Shown one piece after another: positions 9,434 through 19,564 of a DNA stretch of 64,000 nucleotides. The notes beneath the pieces were generated by a model. That model was not told the origin of the DNA. It worked only from the letters and a program-made list of their open reading frames with translations, and did no database searches. Source of the DNA: Gloeocapsopsis dulcis (lineage in GTDB: Bacteria; Cyanobacteriota; Cyanobacteriia; Cyanobacteriales; Chroococcidiopsidaceae); contig NZ_CP119968.1 in NCBI RefSeq assembly GCF_032163395.1, positions 4,986,001-5,050,000 on the forward strand, given 5' to 3'. Positions within the stretch are counted from its first letter, which is position 1. Each line of letters starts with the position of its first letter. A program made the position numbers and the translations under genes.

Positions 9434-10336
9434 ATGAAATCAATTTTTCGTTGGGGCGCAGCTTTAGGAATCCTAGGAAGCGCCATCATGGGTTCTGCCC
9501 TTACAGGGAATCTACGGGCGCTGGCTTTGCCGCAAGAGCAAATTTTGCAAAAATTAGGCTCTGTACCCGTCTTCACTATTACTGATAGCAAAGGTGCTCC
9601 TCTTGTAGCAACTCCTCCTCAGAACGCACAAAATCAAAATCAACAAGATCAAAGTCCAGTCGCTGGCGTTTTTATTAGCCAAAAAGATGCCCAAGCGTTT
9701 GTGAACAATCTCAAGAAAACAAATCCACAGCTAGGCAATACAGTACGAGTTGTCCCTGTTCCCCTAGGAGAGGTCTATAAACTCGAACAAGCCAACCAAA
9801 ATCAACCAAATTCGTTAGACATTGCCTACATACCTGCAAAGCAGCAATTTGATGCAGCTTTAAATCTTTTGCGACAAGGTGGTAGTAACTCTGAGTTACG
9901 TAAAGCATGCGAACAAAACAAAAGACAGTTGGAAGATTGTGTAGGAACTCCACTATTCGTCGCGCGAGCTGGAAAACAACAGGGCTACTTGACGATGAAG
10001 GTCAACCGTCCTCAAGCAAATAACCAGCAAGCAGAAGTTGAAGTCATTCCTTTCTACTTCAACAAAGAAGAATTACAAGGAATGCTCGAGCGCTTTAAAA
10101 AGCAGCAACCTGAGCTAGCTTCTACGGTTGATATCCAAGTCCTCAATTTAGAAGGAATGTTAGAAATTCTGAAAACTCGCAATGATGAGGGCGTGCAGCA
10201 AATTGTACTCGTTCCACCCCAGGAGTCGATTCAGTATGTGCGATCGCTCCAACAACCTGCCGCAGGTGGTCAAAATCAAGCAGCACCACAGCGTCCAGCA
10301 CCGCAACAAGCAGCGCCCCAGCGCCCAGCACGTTAA
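9434..10336 (+). CDS. Tic22-like protein
   Basis: A Tic22-family protein of about 300 residues. In cyanobacteria Tic22 is a periplasmic or thylakoid-associated protein needed for outer-membrane biogenesis; in chloroplasts it serves protein import. A signal peptide (MKSIFRWGAALGILGSAIMG, cut near ALA) leads into EQILQKLGSVPVFTITDSKG. Two Tic22 halves share the pattern VAGVFISQKDAQAFV...NPQLG and VIPFYFNKEELQGML...QQPEL. The C-terminus is a Gln/Pro/Ala-rich tail. The start at 9434 is preceded by AGGAG five bases upstream. A longer frame from 9395 is unlikely. prmC begins three bases after the stop codon. Confidence 0.88.
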   Translation: MKSIFRWGAALGILGSAIMGSALTGNLRALALPQEQILQKLGSVPVFTITDSKGAPLVATPPQNAQNQNQQDQSPVAGVFISQKDAQAFVNNLKKTNPQLGNTVRVVPVPLGEVYKLEQANQNQPNSLDIAYIPAKQQFDAALNLLRQGGSNSELRKACEQNKRQLEDCVGTPLFVARAGKQQGYLTMKVNRPQANNQQAEVEVIPFYFNKEELQGMLERFKKQQPELASTVDIQVLNLEGMLEILKTRNDEGVQQIVLVPPQESIQYVRSLQQPAAGGQNQAAPQRPAPQQAAPQRPAR

Positions 10337-10339
10337 TCT

Positions 10340-11251
10340 ATGAGTCAACAGTTGCTAACATCTGGTTTAGCACTTTGGCAATGGCGGAGTGCTGCTCAAC
10401 AAGCAGCACTCGCTGCTAATATTCCTGTTACCGAAGTAGATTGGTTACTGCAAGAAGTTGCCGGATTAGATCGCCTTTCCTTACGCTTAGAATCGTTTAA
10501 AAACCTGCCACAAATCTCACTTCAATTATCCCTAGAGGAGCTAGAGACTTTATGGCAGCGCCGCATCAATGAACACTTACCAGTGCAATACATTGCAGGA
10601 GTGACGCCGTGGCGACATTTTAAGTTGGCGGTTTCTCCTGCTGTGTTAATTCCCCGCCCTGAAACCGAGTACCTCATTGATTTAGCTGTTGCTGCAGTGC
10701 AAAAAAAACGTCATCGCCAGCTCGAATTGGGTCACTGGGCGGACTTGGGAACTGGGAGTGGTGCGATCGCCCTCGGACTTGCCCAAGCACTACCCAAGGC
10801 GACAATTCATGCAGTTGATTGCAGCGCAGCGGCGTTAGCAGTAGCACGCCAGAATGCCCAAGCACTTGATCTTGCCCGCCAAATTCATTTCTATCAAGGT
10901 TCCTGGTGGGAGCCTTTAGATCTTAAAGGTCAACTGAGTGGTATGGTTTCAAATCCACCCTACATTCCTAGCCAGCTTGTACCACAGCTACAACCCGAAG
11001 TCGCACTTCACGAACCCTGGTTAGCTTTAAATGGTGGTGATGACGGCTTGGACTGCATTCGCCATCTGATAGCAACATCTGTTGACTACCTACAATCTGG
11101 TGGTATCTGGTTAATTGAGATGATGGCAGGACAAGCTGAAATTGTTGCTGCACTCTTGCAAAGTCAAGGCAGCTACTGCAATGTTGAAATCTATCCTGAT
11201 CTTGCAGGTATTGAACGCTTTGCTGTTGCCTACCGCAAAGATGAGGGGTGA
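10340..11251 (+). CDS. prmC: Peptide chain release factor N5-glutamine methyltransferase
   Basis: PrmC (HemK) methylates the glutamine of the GGQ motif in release factors RF1 and RF2, using S-adenosylmethionine. The 303-residue protein has an N-terminal helical domain, then RRINEHLPVQYIAGVTPWRH and VLIPRPETE. SAM motif I is DLGTGSGAIALGLA, and the catalytic NPPY sits in SNPPYIPS. It starts three bases after the tic22 stop and is probably translated from the same mRNA. Length and motif order are normal. Confidence 0.95.
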   Translation: MSQQLLTSGLALWQWRSAAQQAALAANIPVTEVDWLLQEVAGLDRLSLRLESFKNLPQISLQLSLEELETLWQRRINEHLPVQYIAGVTPWRHFKLAVSPAVLIPRPETEYLIDLAVAAVQKKRHRQLELGHWADLGTGSGAIALGLAQALPKATIHAVDCSAAALAVARQNAQALDLARQIHFYQGSWWEPLDLKGQLSGMVSNPPYIPSQLVPQLQPEVALHEPWLALNGGDDGLDCIRHLIATSVDYLQSGGIWLIEMMAGQAEIVAALLQSQGSYCNVEIYPDLAGIERFAVAYRKDEG

Positions 11252-11253
11252 GG

Positions 11254-11415
11254 AACTAATGATTAGTTTTGAGTTTTGAATTGTGAATTGTGAATTGTTC
11301 GCGCAGCGTGCCGGAGGCAATTATTCTAAGTTTTAAGTTTTGAATTTTGAGTTTTGAATTAAAAGAATTTTCTTAACTCAACACTTCACGACTCTCTTCA
11401 ACTCAACACTCATAA
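11254..11415. repeat. Degenerate AT-rich intergenic repeat (AACTCAAAACT type)
   Basis: Imperfect copies of GAGTTTTGAATT, TTGTGAATTG and AACTCAACACTC alternate in both orientations. The same motif family recurs at about 1300-1345, 7210-7250 and 16070-16160, always beside a stop codon. It resembles the short dispersed intergenic repeats of many cyanobacteria. Confidence 0.55.
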
Positions 11416-11425
11416 CTCTGATGTC

Positions 11426-12010
11426 ATGACTCAAGTCTCTATTACCGAACTCATAGCTGGGGTACGTTCTGGTTATGTAGTTAGCTTTCCTACAGATACA
11501 GTACCTGCCCTCGCCGCATTGCCAGAAAAGGCAGATTTAATTTTTACATTCAAGCAACGCAGTCAAGATAAACCGTTAATTCTCATGGGTGCCAAGGCAA
11601 GCGATCTTTGGAGTTTTGTGACTGAAAGTAATGAAAAAAGGCAGTGGCAACAAATCGCTGAATTATACTGGCCTGGAGCTTTAACACTCGTGCTACCTGC
11701 ATCCACGCACGTACCCAAACAGGTCAATCCCACTGACCTTAGTACAATTGGATTACGAGTGCCAGATTGTGCGATCGCGCAAAGTATTTTGGCACAAACA
11801 GGTCCTCTGGCGACGACAAGTGCTAATTTATCAGGACAGCCGCCATTACAAACAATGGCAGAAATTGCTGCACAGTTTCCTGATGTCATGACGCTCTCAC
11901 AATCAGACGTTGCAGAAAACAGTCATATTACTGTTCCTTCTACTGTGGCAAAATGGACAGGTAAAAGCTGGGAGATTTTGCGGCAAGGAGCGGTAACGTT
12001 AGAAGTTTAA
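11426..12010 (+). CDS. tsaC: L-threonylcarbamoyladenylate synthase (TsaC/YrdC family)
   Basis: A 194-residue Sua5/YciO/YrdC-fold enzyme. It makes threonylcarbamoyl-AMP from threonine, bicarbonate and ATP, the first step of t6A synthesis that TsaD completes. Recognisable parts are VVSFPTDTVPALAAL, FKQRSQDKPLILMGA, YWPGALTLVLPAS, GLRVPDCAIAQSIL and LATTSANLSGQPP. The length fits the short TsaC type without the Sua5 extension. The downstream kinase-like gene begins 16 bases after the stop codon. Confidence in the family is high; the specific activity rests on family knowledge and on the nearby tsaD. Confidence 0.92.
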   Translation: MTQVSITELIAGVRSGYVVSFPTDTVPALAALPEKADLIFTFKQRSQDKPLILMGAKASDLWSFVTESNEKRQWQQIAELYWPGALTLVLPASTHVPKQVNPTDLSTIGLRVPDCAIAQSILAQTGPLATTSANLSGQPPLQTMAEIAAQFPDVMTLSQSDVAENSHITVPSTVAKWTGKSWEILRQGAVTLEV

Positions 12011-12026
12011 GCTTGTATAAAAACGA

Positions 12027-12977
12027 ATGAGCTGGATTAACTGGGTATATCTAGCAATAGGGCTAGGGTTAGGGCTGGGAAGTCACAAAATTGCGCAAGG
12101 TGTCACAAAATTAGGTCATGAAGATAAGGATAAGTTAGTCAAAACGCATCAGCACCTTTCACCAGCAATGCCGACTCAGACAGCTAGTGAATCAGGATCA
12201 AAACAACTACGACAAACTCAGTTAGCATATCAGCTTGTTCAAGAACTTAGTCAGTTCAAAGCTGGCTTTTTGGTACGCACTGCTCACGAACTGCGATCGC
12301 CATTAAATAGCCTGATTGGATTACATCAGTTGATTTTGTCTGATTTATGCGATCACCCTGCTGAAGAGCGCGAGTTTGTCGCTCAAGCCCAGCAGATGGC
12401 ACTAAAACTAGTAGAGTTACTTGATGAAATTCTTGATGTTGCCCGAATCGCAAATAACAGCCACACTTTAGAAATTCAGCCATTGCAGTTAACTGCTGCG
12501 ATCGCGGAAATTGAGCATCTTACACAAACTTTAGCAGCCAATCGTAATATCAAACTTCAAGTATCATCCTCTGATCCAGAAACTTATATCTTGGCAGATC
12601 CGCAGTGGTTGCGCTTTGTATTGTTAAACTTGGTAGATACTTGTATCCAAACAATGGAAGCAGGTAGCATCGCCATATCATCTCAACCAATATCAAATGC
12701 TGAAGTAGCTCACATTTCCTTTGATGTGCCACTACCAATCGACACTTGGTCTGAATCATTGGATACAATGCAGTTTGAGCAACATATGGGCAGGTTACAG
12801 CCAGAAGGAAAGAGTCTTTCCCCTGGATTCAAGCTACTGCTGAATCAGACAGTATTGGAACTTATGCAAGCTAGTCTAAGCTTTTTACCCATTTCTACTA
12901 CAACTGATATCGTGCCACTGACGCGAATTCAGATTTCTATCCCCCTGGTAATTCCTGAAGCTGAGCTTCTTGAGTAG
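12027..12977 (+). CDS. Histidine-kinase-like protein with degenerate ATPase domain
   Basis: A 316-residue protein. The N-terminal hydrophobic segment (NWVYLAIGLGLGLG) is followed by a HisKA dimerisation helix pair. The phospho-acceptor box is intact (RTAHELRSPLNSLIGLHQLI, His near residue 91). The following HATPase-like domain is eroded: the N box reads LLNLVDTCIQTM instead of NLxxNAxKF, and no G1 (DxGxG) or G2 box is seen. It may be a phospho-acceptor or scaffold without kinase activity. It follows tsaC closely. Its last 41 bases overlap the convergent GNAT gene. Confidence 0.7.
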   Translation: MSWINWVYLAIGLGLGLGSHKIAQGVTKLGHEDKDKLVKTHQHLSPAMPTQTASESGSKQLRQTQLAYQLVQELSQFKAGFLVRTAHELRSPLNSLIGLHQLILSDLCDHPAEEREFVAQAQQMALKLVELLDEILDVARIANNSHTLEIQPLQLTAAIAEIEHLTQTLAANRNIKLQVSSSDPETYILADPQWLRFVLLNLVDTCIQTMEAGSIAISSQPISNAEVAHISFDVPLPIDTWSESLDTMQFEQHMGRLQPEGKSLSPGFKLLLNQTVLELMQASLSFLPISTTTDIVPLTRIQISIPLVIPEAELLE

Positions 12978-13443
12978 GGAAACCTAACTTTGGTTGGTTG
13001 CATAGCACCATCGTGGTACTTGAATTACACTCAAAACCAATTTGTTCGTAAAAGCTCTGCTGGTGGGTTGTCATCAAGTAAACACGTTCTACTCGATTCA
13101 TGTGTGGATGACTTAAAACACTTTCTACTAGCTTACGCCCTAGCCCAGCACCTCGATAGTCAGGGTGGATGACAACATCCCAAATTGTTGCACGATAAAC
13201 ACCATCTGAAGTTGCTCTGGCAAAGCCAATCAATTTTTCGCCATCCCAGACACTAATAACTGGTTTACTGTTACTAATGGCAATACTCAAATCTTCAAGA
13301 CTGCGATCTTGCGCCCAGAAAGCTGCCACCTGAAATAATTTATGTAGATGGTGGAGATTAATCGGTGCTTGGCAGTGACCATCTGCCGAAACCGAACTAT
13401 CGCAAAATTGAATGTGGCTGTAGTCCATAGTGTCCTGATTCAA
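12937..13443 (-). CDS. GNAT N-acetyltransferase (second plastid-type paralogue)
   Basis: A 168-residue GNAT protein. It carries [19 protein letters not shown], the acetyl-CoA loop VVIHPDYRGAGLGRKLVES and the C-terminal QQSFYEQIGF. It shares the [10 protein letters not shown]...ATIWDVVxHP core with the GNAT at 8510, so the two are paralogues of the chloroplast-related group. The acceptor is unknown. The start ATG (MNQDTMDYSHIQ) is the first in frame; an ATG five codons later is also possible. It overlaps the 3' end of the convergent kinase-like gene by 41 bases. Confidence 0.85.
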   Translation of the reverse strand: MNQDTMDYSHIQFCDSSVSADGHCQAPINLHHLHKLFQVAAFWAQDRSLEDLSIAISNSKPVISVWDGEKLIGFARATSDGVYRATIWDVVIHPDYRGAGLGRKLVESVLSHPHMNRVERVYLMTTHQQSFYEQIGFECNSSTTMVLCNQPKLGFPTQEAQLQELPGG

Positions 13444-13663
13444 GCTCCATATATCGTAACGCTTGGTTTATATTTTGCAAAATCAAGTCGTTACTGTGTA
13501 GATCCAGTAATGCACAGTAAATTTGCCACAAAGTAAATTTTAAAACTGTTACTAATTAAACGTACTGATATTAATTGATAATTGAATTAAAAATACTCGT
13601 TGCCCAACCTAGAACGGAACTTGCTAAGTTGAAATATCGAAAATTGAACAACACAAAACGATA

Positions 13664-14578
13664 ATGCCAGCAGATTATCCTCGCGACATGATTGGTTACG
13701 GGCGCAAGCCACCACATCCCCAATGGCAAAACCAAGCACGGGTTGCCGTACAGTTTGTGATTAACTACGAAGAAGGAGGAGAAACTTGCATCTTACATGG
13801 CGATCAAGCATCAGAAACATTCCTATCAGAAATTGTTGGTGCAGCTCCTTTAATGGGGTTGCGACACATGAATATGGAGTCAGTCTATGAGTATGGTAGT
13901 CGGGCTGGCTTCTGGCGGCTGCATCGAATTTTTACTGAACGCGAAATTCCAGTTACTGTGTATGGAATCGCAATGGCATTAGAGCGCAACCCAGAAGCAG
14001 TTGCAGCAATGCGCGCAGCTAATTGGGAAATTGCCAGTCACGGCTGGCGCTGGATTGATTACAAGTATTTTGGTGAAGCAGAAGAACGCGAACATCTACA
14101 CAAAGCGATCGCTATTCATACACAAGTGACAGGTAGTCGTCCTCTGGGTTGGTACACTGGTCGCACGAGTGCTCACACGCGTCAGTTGGTGGTAGAAGAA
14201 GGTGGCTTTCTTTACGACTCAGACAGCTATGCAGATGACTTGCCTTACTGGATACATGACTACGGTAAGCCTCATCTTGTGATTCCCTACACCTTGGACA
14301 ACAATGATATGCGCTTCGCCACAACTCAAGGCTTTAACTCAGGCGATCAGTTTTTTGCCTATCTCCGCGATGCCTTTGATGTTTTGTATGCCGAAGGCGA
14401 AACTGCGCCCAAAATGATGAGTGTGGGATTACATTGCCGCTTAGCAGGACGTCCAGGACGTGCCGCTGCCTTAGAACGTTTTCTTAACTACGTACAGCAA
14501 CGCGATCGCGTTTGGCTTTGTCGCCGCATTGATATTGCCCAACATTGGCATAAATATCATAAACCTAGTGATACATAG
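13664..14578 (+). CDS. puuE: Allantoinase PuuE-like polysaccharide-deacetylase family protein
   Basis: A 304-residue protein with the NodB-type fold. The N-terminal YPRDMIGYGRKPPHPQW and VQFVINYEEGGET are the signature of PuuE, the cofactor-light allantoinase that opens allantoin to allantoate in purine breakdown. Conserved SHGWRWIDYK and WYTGRTSAHTRQ contribute active-site residues, and LHCRLAGRPGRAAALERFL is the conserved C-terminal block. No other purine catabolism gene is adjacent. An FAD monooxygenase of broadly urate-hydroxylase-like type lies far away at 57102. Called by family resemblance. Confidence 0.85.
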   Translation: MPADYPRDMIGYGRKPPHPQWQNQARVAVQFVINYEEGGETCILHGDQASETFLSEIVGAAPLMGLRHMNMESVYEYGSRAGFWRLHRIFTEREIPVTVYGIAMALERNPEAVAAMRAANWEIASHGWRWIDYKYFGEAEEREHLHKAIAIHTQVTGSRPLGWYTGRTSAHTRQLVVEEGGFLYDSDSYADDLPYWIHDYGKPHLVIPYTLDNNDMRFATTQGFNSGDQFFAYLRDAFDVLYAEGETAPKMMSVGLHCRLAGRPGRAAALERFLNYVQQRDRVWLCRRIDIAQHWHKYHKPSDT

Positions 14579-14579
14579 C

Positions 14580-14630
14580 AAATGCCCTCCGACTCAAGTC
14601 GGGGCTACTCAAGAAAAGTGTACCTTCGTC
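14580..14630 (-). repeat. REP-like dispersed repeat, copy 1
   Basis: This 50-base segment is the reverse complement, with only a few differences, of 30797-30849. It contains the small stem CCGAC/GTCGG and the shared block GTACCTTCG. It lies just after the puuE stop codon and may also serve as its terminator. Confidence 0.7.
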
Positions 14631-14772
14631 CACTAATGGAGGTAGAGTTTATTTAGCTGCAAATTCATTGGTCAAAAATTCTCGCAAGCGCCTGTGTGAT
14701 CTGAGCTACACTGCACAGATCGTGTTTTGCTACAACTAGAAATGACTCGTTTTGAGATACTGGTGGGCACAG

Positions 14773-15468
14773 ATGCCAAATGGGATGCTGAATTTTCAAG
14801 GCTTACTAAATTTATTTCTTCAATCTCACTGCCCACTCTGCCAGCGTCCTACTCTACAAGAATTTTGTCAAGACTGTAATAGACAGCTGCAACGCTGTAA
14901 ACTTACCAATCATCAACATCTCCAGCAAGGATTACCAATTTTTGCTTGGGGAGATTATAGAGGTACGCTCAAAAGTGCGATCGCTGCCTTAAAGTACAAC
15001 AATCAACCTCAAATTGCTAAGCCACTAGGTCAATGGTTAGCACAAGCATGGCTCAATTCACAACATGACAAATTAGTTGTTGTTCCCGTACCATTACACG
15101 CGGACAAGTTGAAAAAGCGGGGTTACAACCAAGCTGAACTACTAGCAGAAAGTTTTTGCAATTTTACTGGATTCGCTTTACAATCACAGGGTTTAAAACG
15201 AATAAAGGCAACAGATGCACAGTTTAGTTTATCTGTATCAGAAAGAGAACAAAACTTAGCGACGGCATTTGCACTGGGAACAGAATTTCAGCGTCAACGT
15301 CCAAAATATCGAGTTCTATTGCTGGATGACATTTATACTACTGGAGCAACAGTACGTTCAGCAGTTCAAACTCTACAAAAACAAGGAATATCTGTGTATG
15401 GTGTCGTTGCGATTGCCACTCCTAGTAGAAATATTGTTAGTGCTAAAAGTGAGAACAAAGTAAGGTAA
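14773..15468 (+). CDS. comF: ComF family phosphoribosyltransferase-like protein
   Basis: A ComF-type protein of about 230 residues. An N-terminal zinc ribbon (CPLC...CQDC) is followed by a PRTase fold. VVVPVPLHADKLKKRGYNQAELLA and the PRPP loop VLLLDDIYTTGATVRSA are clear. ComF proteins support DNA uptake during natural competence. Cyanobacteria of this type are often transformable, but the molecular function is unknown. The start is placed at ATG 14773. A TTG at 14752 and an ATG at 14785 are alternatives, and all keep the zinc ribbon. It stands alone between intergenic repeats. Confidence 0.88.
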   Translation: MPNGMLNFQGLLNLFLQSHCPLCQRPTLQEFCQDCNRQLQRCKLTNHQHLQQGLPIFAWGDYRGTLKSAIAALKYNNQPQIAKPLGQWLAQAWLNSQHDKLVVVPVPLHADKLKKRGYNQAELLAESFCNFTGFALQSQGLKRIKATDAQFSLSVSEREQNLATAFALGTEFQRQRPKYRVLLLDDIYTTGATVRSAVQTLQKQGISVYGVVAIATPSRNIVSAKSENKVR

Positions 15469-15609
15469 AGTTTAATATGTAATTTTTCTTAATTAACCTT
15501 TACTTTCTGCATTTGTGCCATGCAGCAAATTAACGAAAGCATGAGCAATATATTAAAACACTACTTATAATAAACCCACCTAAGCCGTTTTGCCGGAATA
15601 CTGCGCTAA

Positions 15610-16068
15610 ATGATCATAAAAGCTTGTGCAACAGGGTTGAGCCGGATGATGCTTCTTCCCTTGACGTTGCTAGCAGTGGAAACAAGTTTTGTTCCCTCAG
15701 CGATCGCTCAACAAAGGTTATACAATCCCATTCCCTTACCTCCTAGTAATCAAGTTTCTGATACGCTGTCAGAACGGGACATTCCCACAGGAGATGGCGG
15801 GTTTGCCCGCGATTACCTAGTAAGGTTCAATCAAGGCGATAACATCGCGATTGACTTAGTATCAGATCAATTTGATACCATTGTTACCTTAATGTCACCT
15901 GAAGGCGCAACACTTGCAGAAAATGACGATGGTCCTGATGGGACGACAAATTCTTTACTGTTTACTCGGATTACACAAACTGGAAATTACATTGTGCGTG
16001 TCCGGTCTTTCGGTGAAACTGGTGGGGGAGCATTTACACTGCGAGTGACGCGGTTACGACCGATATGA
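15610..16068 (+). CDS. Secreted PPC-domain protein
   Basis: A 152-residue exported protein. The N-terminus has a signal peptide (MMLLPLTLLAVETSFV, cut near AIAQ). One pre-peptidase C-terminal (PPC) domain fills the rest: YLVRFNQGDNIAIDLVSDQFDTIVTLM, ENDDGPDGTTNSLL and GNYIVRVRSFGETGGGAFTL. PPC domains are usually appended to secreted proteases and bind surfaces. Here no catalytic domain is present, so it is a stand-alone accessory or adhesive module. It is monocistronic. Confidence 0.8.
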   Translation: MIIKACATGLSRMMLLPLTLLAVETSFVPSAIAQQRLYNPIPLPPSNQVSDTLSERDIPTGDGGFARDYLVRFNQGDNIAIDLVSDQFDTIVTLMSPEGATLAENDDGPDGTTNSLLFTRITQTGNYIVRVRSFGETGGGAFTLRVTRLRPI

Positions 16069-16162
16069 TTAGTTTTGAGGCTTAAAGAGTTTTGAATTAT
16101 GAGTTTTGAGATTTGAATTGAAGAGTTTCTTAACTCAAAACTCAACACTGAGAACTCATAAC
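16066..16162. repeat. AACTCAAAACT-type intergenic repeat
   Basis: Alternating GAGTTTTGA/AACTCAAAACTC blocks of the same family as at 11254, lying between the convergent PPC gene and cobS. The blocks are mutually complementary and could fold into a hairpin that ends both transcripts. Confidence 0.5.
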
Positions 16163-16170
16163 TTTACCAA

Positions 16171-16941
16171 TTAGTGTTGTGGTACTGTCAGTACACACAG
16201 TAATAAGGCTTCCGTCCATTCTACAACTGCACCGTAGGTATCTCCGGTATGACCGCCGAGTTGGCGATTGAACCAAGCACTCGTAAGAAACGCGATCGCA
16301 CTTCCACTGATCGCTATAACTACAGTACTCATCACGTCATTGTGAAGCAAGATTCTGAAGCTACTCAACCCAAGTAATAGCAACAATCCTAGTAAAATGT
16401 CGCGTGGGTACAAAGCAGCTTTATGAAAAGATCCTTTACCTGTTGGTTTTAAGTAAGAATAGCGGGCGATCGCAATTTGCTGTCCCCAACGTCCCCAGCC
16501 ACAGGCAGCCATCAACGCAAACCAACGCTCAAAACTTATCTCACTCAATGCCGCAGTTTTCAGAAACAATAATGCGATCGCTACCATAGCCCCAAACGCT
16601 CCCGTAGCACTATCTGCCATAACCTGTAGCCTTTTTTGCGGATCTTGTACAGCTAGCCCATCAGCAGTATCCATTGCTCCATCTAAGTGGAGTCCACCAG
16701 TCAGACCAATCCAGCTGACGACTACTAATACAGTACGTGTTAGCACGGGTATGCCAACAAAGTTTAATCCTGCATCCAAGAATCCTAAAATTCCCCCAAT
16801 GACTAGCCCAACTAGTACTACATATCGAGATACGCGACAAAAGTCTAAGGTTGTAGCAAAAGGTATTGGCAGACAAGTATAAAAAACAAAGGCAGCTGCT
16901 ACATCACACCATAGTTGTTTCCACCATAGTTGTTTATCCAC
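16171..16941 (-). CDS. cobS: Adenosylcobinamide-GDP ribazoletransferase
   Basis: CobS joins adenosylcobinamide-GDP with alpha-ribazole to form adenosylcobalamin, the last stage of the nucleotide-loop pathway, at the membrane. The 256-residue protein has the [10 protein letters not shown]-terminal block, the signature [15 protein letters not shown] and ATGAFGAM, and several hydrophobic helices. [20 protein letters not shown] at the C-terminus is typical. I looked for a cobalamin riboswitch box upstream and saw none. The gene stands alone. Confidence 0.93.
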   Translation of the reverse strand: MDKQLWWKQLWCDVAAAFVFYTCLPIPFATTLDFCRVSRYVVLVGLVIGGILGFLDAGLNFVGIPVLTRTVLVVVSWIGLTGGLHLDGAMDTADGLAVQDPQKRLQVMADSATGAFGAMVAIALLFLKTAALSEISFERWFALMAACGWGRWGQQIAIARYSYLKPTGKGSFHKAALYPRDILLGLLLLLGLSSFRILLHNDVMSTVVIAISGSAIAFLTSAWFNRQLGGHTGDTYGAVVEWTEALLLCVLTVPQH

Positions 16942-17314
16942 CGCAGCTATCCATTAAGACAAATTGCAGAAAAATAAATAAAAAATCAGACATCAGTAAC
17001 AGGATCGCGGCACAAATCTTGAGATAAGATTGACAGGGACAGAATTAAGTATCTGTTCTTTTTGTTATCTTACCGTTTCTAGGACTCTCTAACTAAGCTT
17101 CTACCTATTCATCTGCCGACTTGCATTTTTAGAGGTAGTTTGTTCTTACAATATTTCAACCAAGGACACAATCTACGCCTGATCTATATAAAATTTAGTA
17201 GGTATCTCAATGTGTAGCGTCAGCAGAAAGTTGTTCAATTAGTATATGACTTGTTCAGGGAAGCATTTCCCCTTTCGTTTGTATTTTCTGTAATTGCTAA
17301 AAGGCTGTTTGATT
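16942..17314. other. Intergenic region, no gene seen
   Basis: AT-rich spacer between the divergent cobS and the hypothetical gene at 17315. No RNA gene, riboswitch box or repeat was recognised. It should hold the promoters of both neighbours. Confidence 0.4.
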
Positions 17315-17767
17315 ATGAATCACCATAGCTCCGACACTGGGTTGCCAGCACCGTGCATTATTCACACCGGTATTGTCGTCAATAAAATAGATATGCGGAG
17401 ACTGCTGGCTGATTTAGGTCGCGTCCGCTATTTGCATATTCAGGAGGGCAAAATACAAAGCGAGGGTGAAGGAGATGTAGTAGAAGTCATTGCTAATCCG
17501 AGTCAGTCTACAATCGTAGCCAATCAAGCGTTATATTTAAATGTTTATAGTTTTGATTATGTAGAATTGCAACAGTCACCGCAGCAAGAAACTTATTTTG
17601 ATTTAGTTCAAGATAGCCGATGCTTGCGATTGATTCCTCTGTCTACTCCTATGCAAGAACGAGCTTCGCGAAATTTTAATGAAGCTGCCCTTGAAGTTAT
17701 GATGGATCAAGTATTTTCAGCAAGATGGGATGCAGAAAGTGACGATGATGGTGCTTGTCCATTTTAA
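17315..17767 (+). CDS. Conserved-looking hypothetical protein upstream of tgt
   Basis: A soluble protein of 150 residues that I do not recognise. It begins MNHHSSDTGLPAPCIIHTG. It has a mixed alpha/beta pattern (IVVNKIDMRRLLADLGRVRYLHI, VVEVIANPSQSTIVANQALYLNVYSF) and ends in an acidic tail (DAESDDDGACPF). No membrane segment or signal peptide is visible. The start is set at ATG 17315 with AAAGG upstream; a TTG 21 bases earlier is in frame. It is 77 bases ahead of tgt on the same strand and may be co-transcribed. Confidence 0.65.
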   Translation: MNHHSSDTGLPAPCIIHTGIVVNKIDMRRLLADLGRVRYLHIQEGKIQSEGEGDVVEVIANPSQSTIVANQALYLNVYSFDYVELQQSPQQETYFDLVQDSRCLRLIPLSTPMQERASRNFNEAALEVMMDQVFSARWDAESDDDGACPF

Positions 17768-17790
17768 GCAAGCGATTAGCAATTAGCTAG

Positions 17791-18981
<1,191 letters not shown>

Positions 18982-19040
18982 TTACGATGAATGCAACATA
19001 GATATAGTTCATAGCTATTGTCATGAAATTCAAGAGGAGT

Positions 19041-19205
19041 GAGGAGCGAGGGATACCCCACGAATAAATTTAGGGGATTGAGTATTGATTTTTTGTGTGT
19101 CGGGGCAAAGCCTTCTCCACACAATTCTTTTTTCTTCTCCCCGAATCGGGGGCTTTAGACCACAAGAAAAGGGGCGACTAAAAGTTGCATTTTCCCTCGC
19201 TCCTC
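19041..19205. repeat. Inverted-repeat element downstream of tgt
   Basis: GAGGAGCGAGGGA (19041-19053) and TCCCTCGCTCCTC (19193-19205) are perfect 13-bp inverted repeats spanning 165 bases. The interior holds smaller complementary blocks such as CCCCGAATCGGGGG. It may be a MITE or REP-type element, or a large foldback. Confidence 0.5.
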
Positions 19206-19222
19206 GCCCCTTTTCGGTAAAT

Positions 19223-19472
19223 GTCACTTTCTTACGCGCATTTTATTGAAAACCGTTATGTTTTATTTTCTCGATCTATTTTTTCTGATGTCTTGCAACT
19301 GTTTATAGTTGCTGGCTTCGTAGCTATAGTAATTATGATAATTTAGTGTTTACAACAAATAATTAAAGACAACACTACAGGTGCTTTCACTGCATTTATA
19401 GGCGTGATAGTATCTATCGCGATTCAAGCTCAGATAAAAAACAAAGAAATTTTAGCCAAAAAAAGACAGACA
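19223..19472 (+). pseudogene. Possible decayed small membrane-protein gene
   Basis: A frame reads a hydrophobic helix (VLQLFIVAGFVAIVIMII), then an in-frame TAG. It continues in the same frame with TGAFTAFIGVIVSIAIQAQI and a charged tail ending in TAA. A two-helix membrane protein broken by a nonsense codon is the simplest reading. No start is assigned. It abuts the MNT antitoxin gene. Confidence 0.3.
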
Positions 19473-19564
19473 TAAGAATAGAAATGGGCTTCACTAATAA
19501 TGATTGGATTCTTAGATGTATCTATGATGATTTAGAAAAAAAAATATATAAGCCACCAATAAAC

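Noticed and set aside
14742-14860. ATG upstream of comF (14742)
   Set aside because: It opens a different frame that ends within about 120 bases. The ComF zinc ribbon is in the other frame.
16942-17314. Cobalamin riboswitch upstream of cobS
   Set aside because: The conserved B12-box (GCCACTG) and the usual arms were not found on the minus strand.
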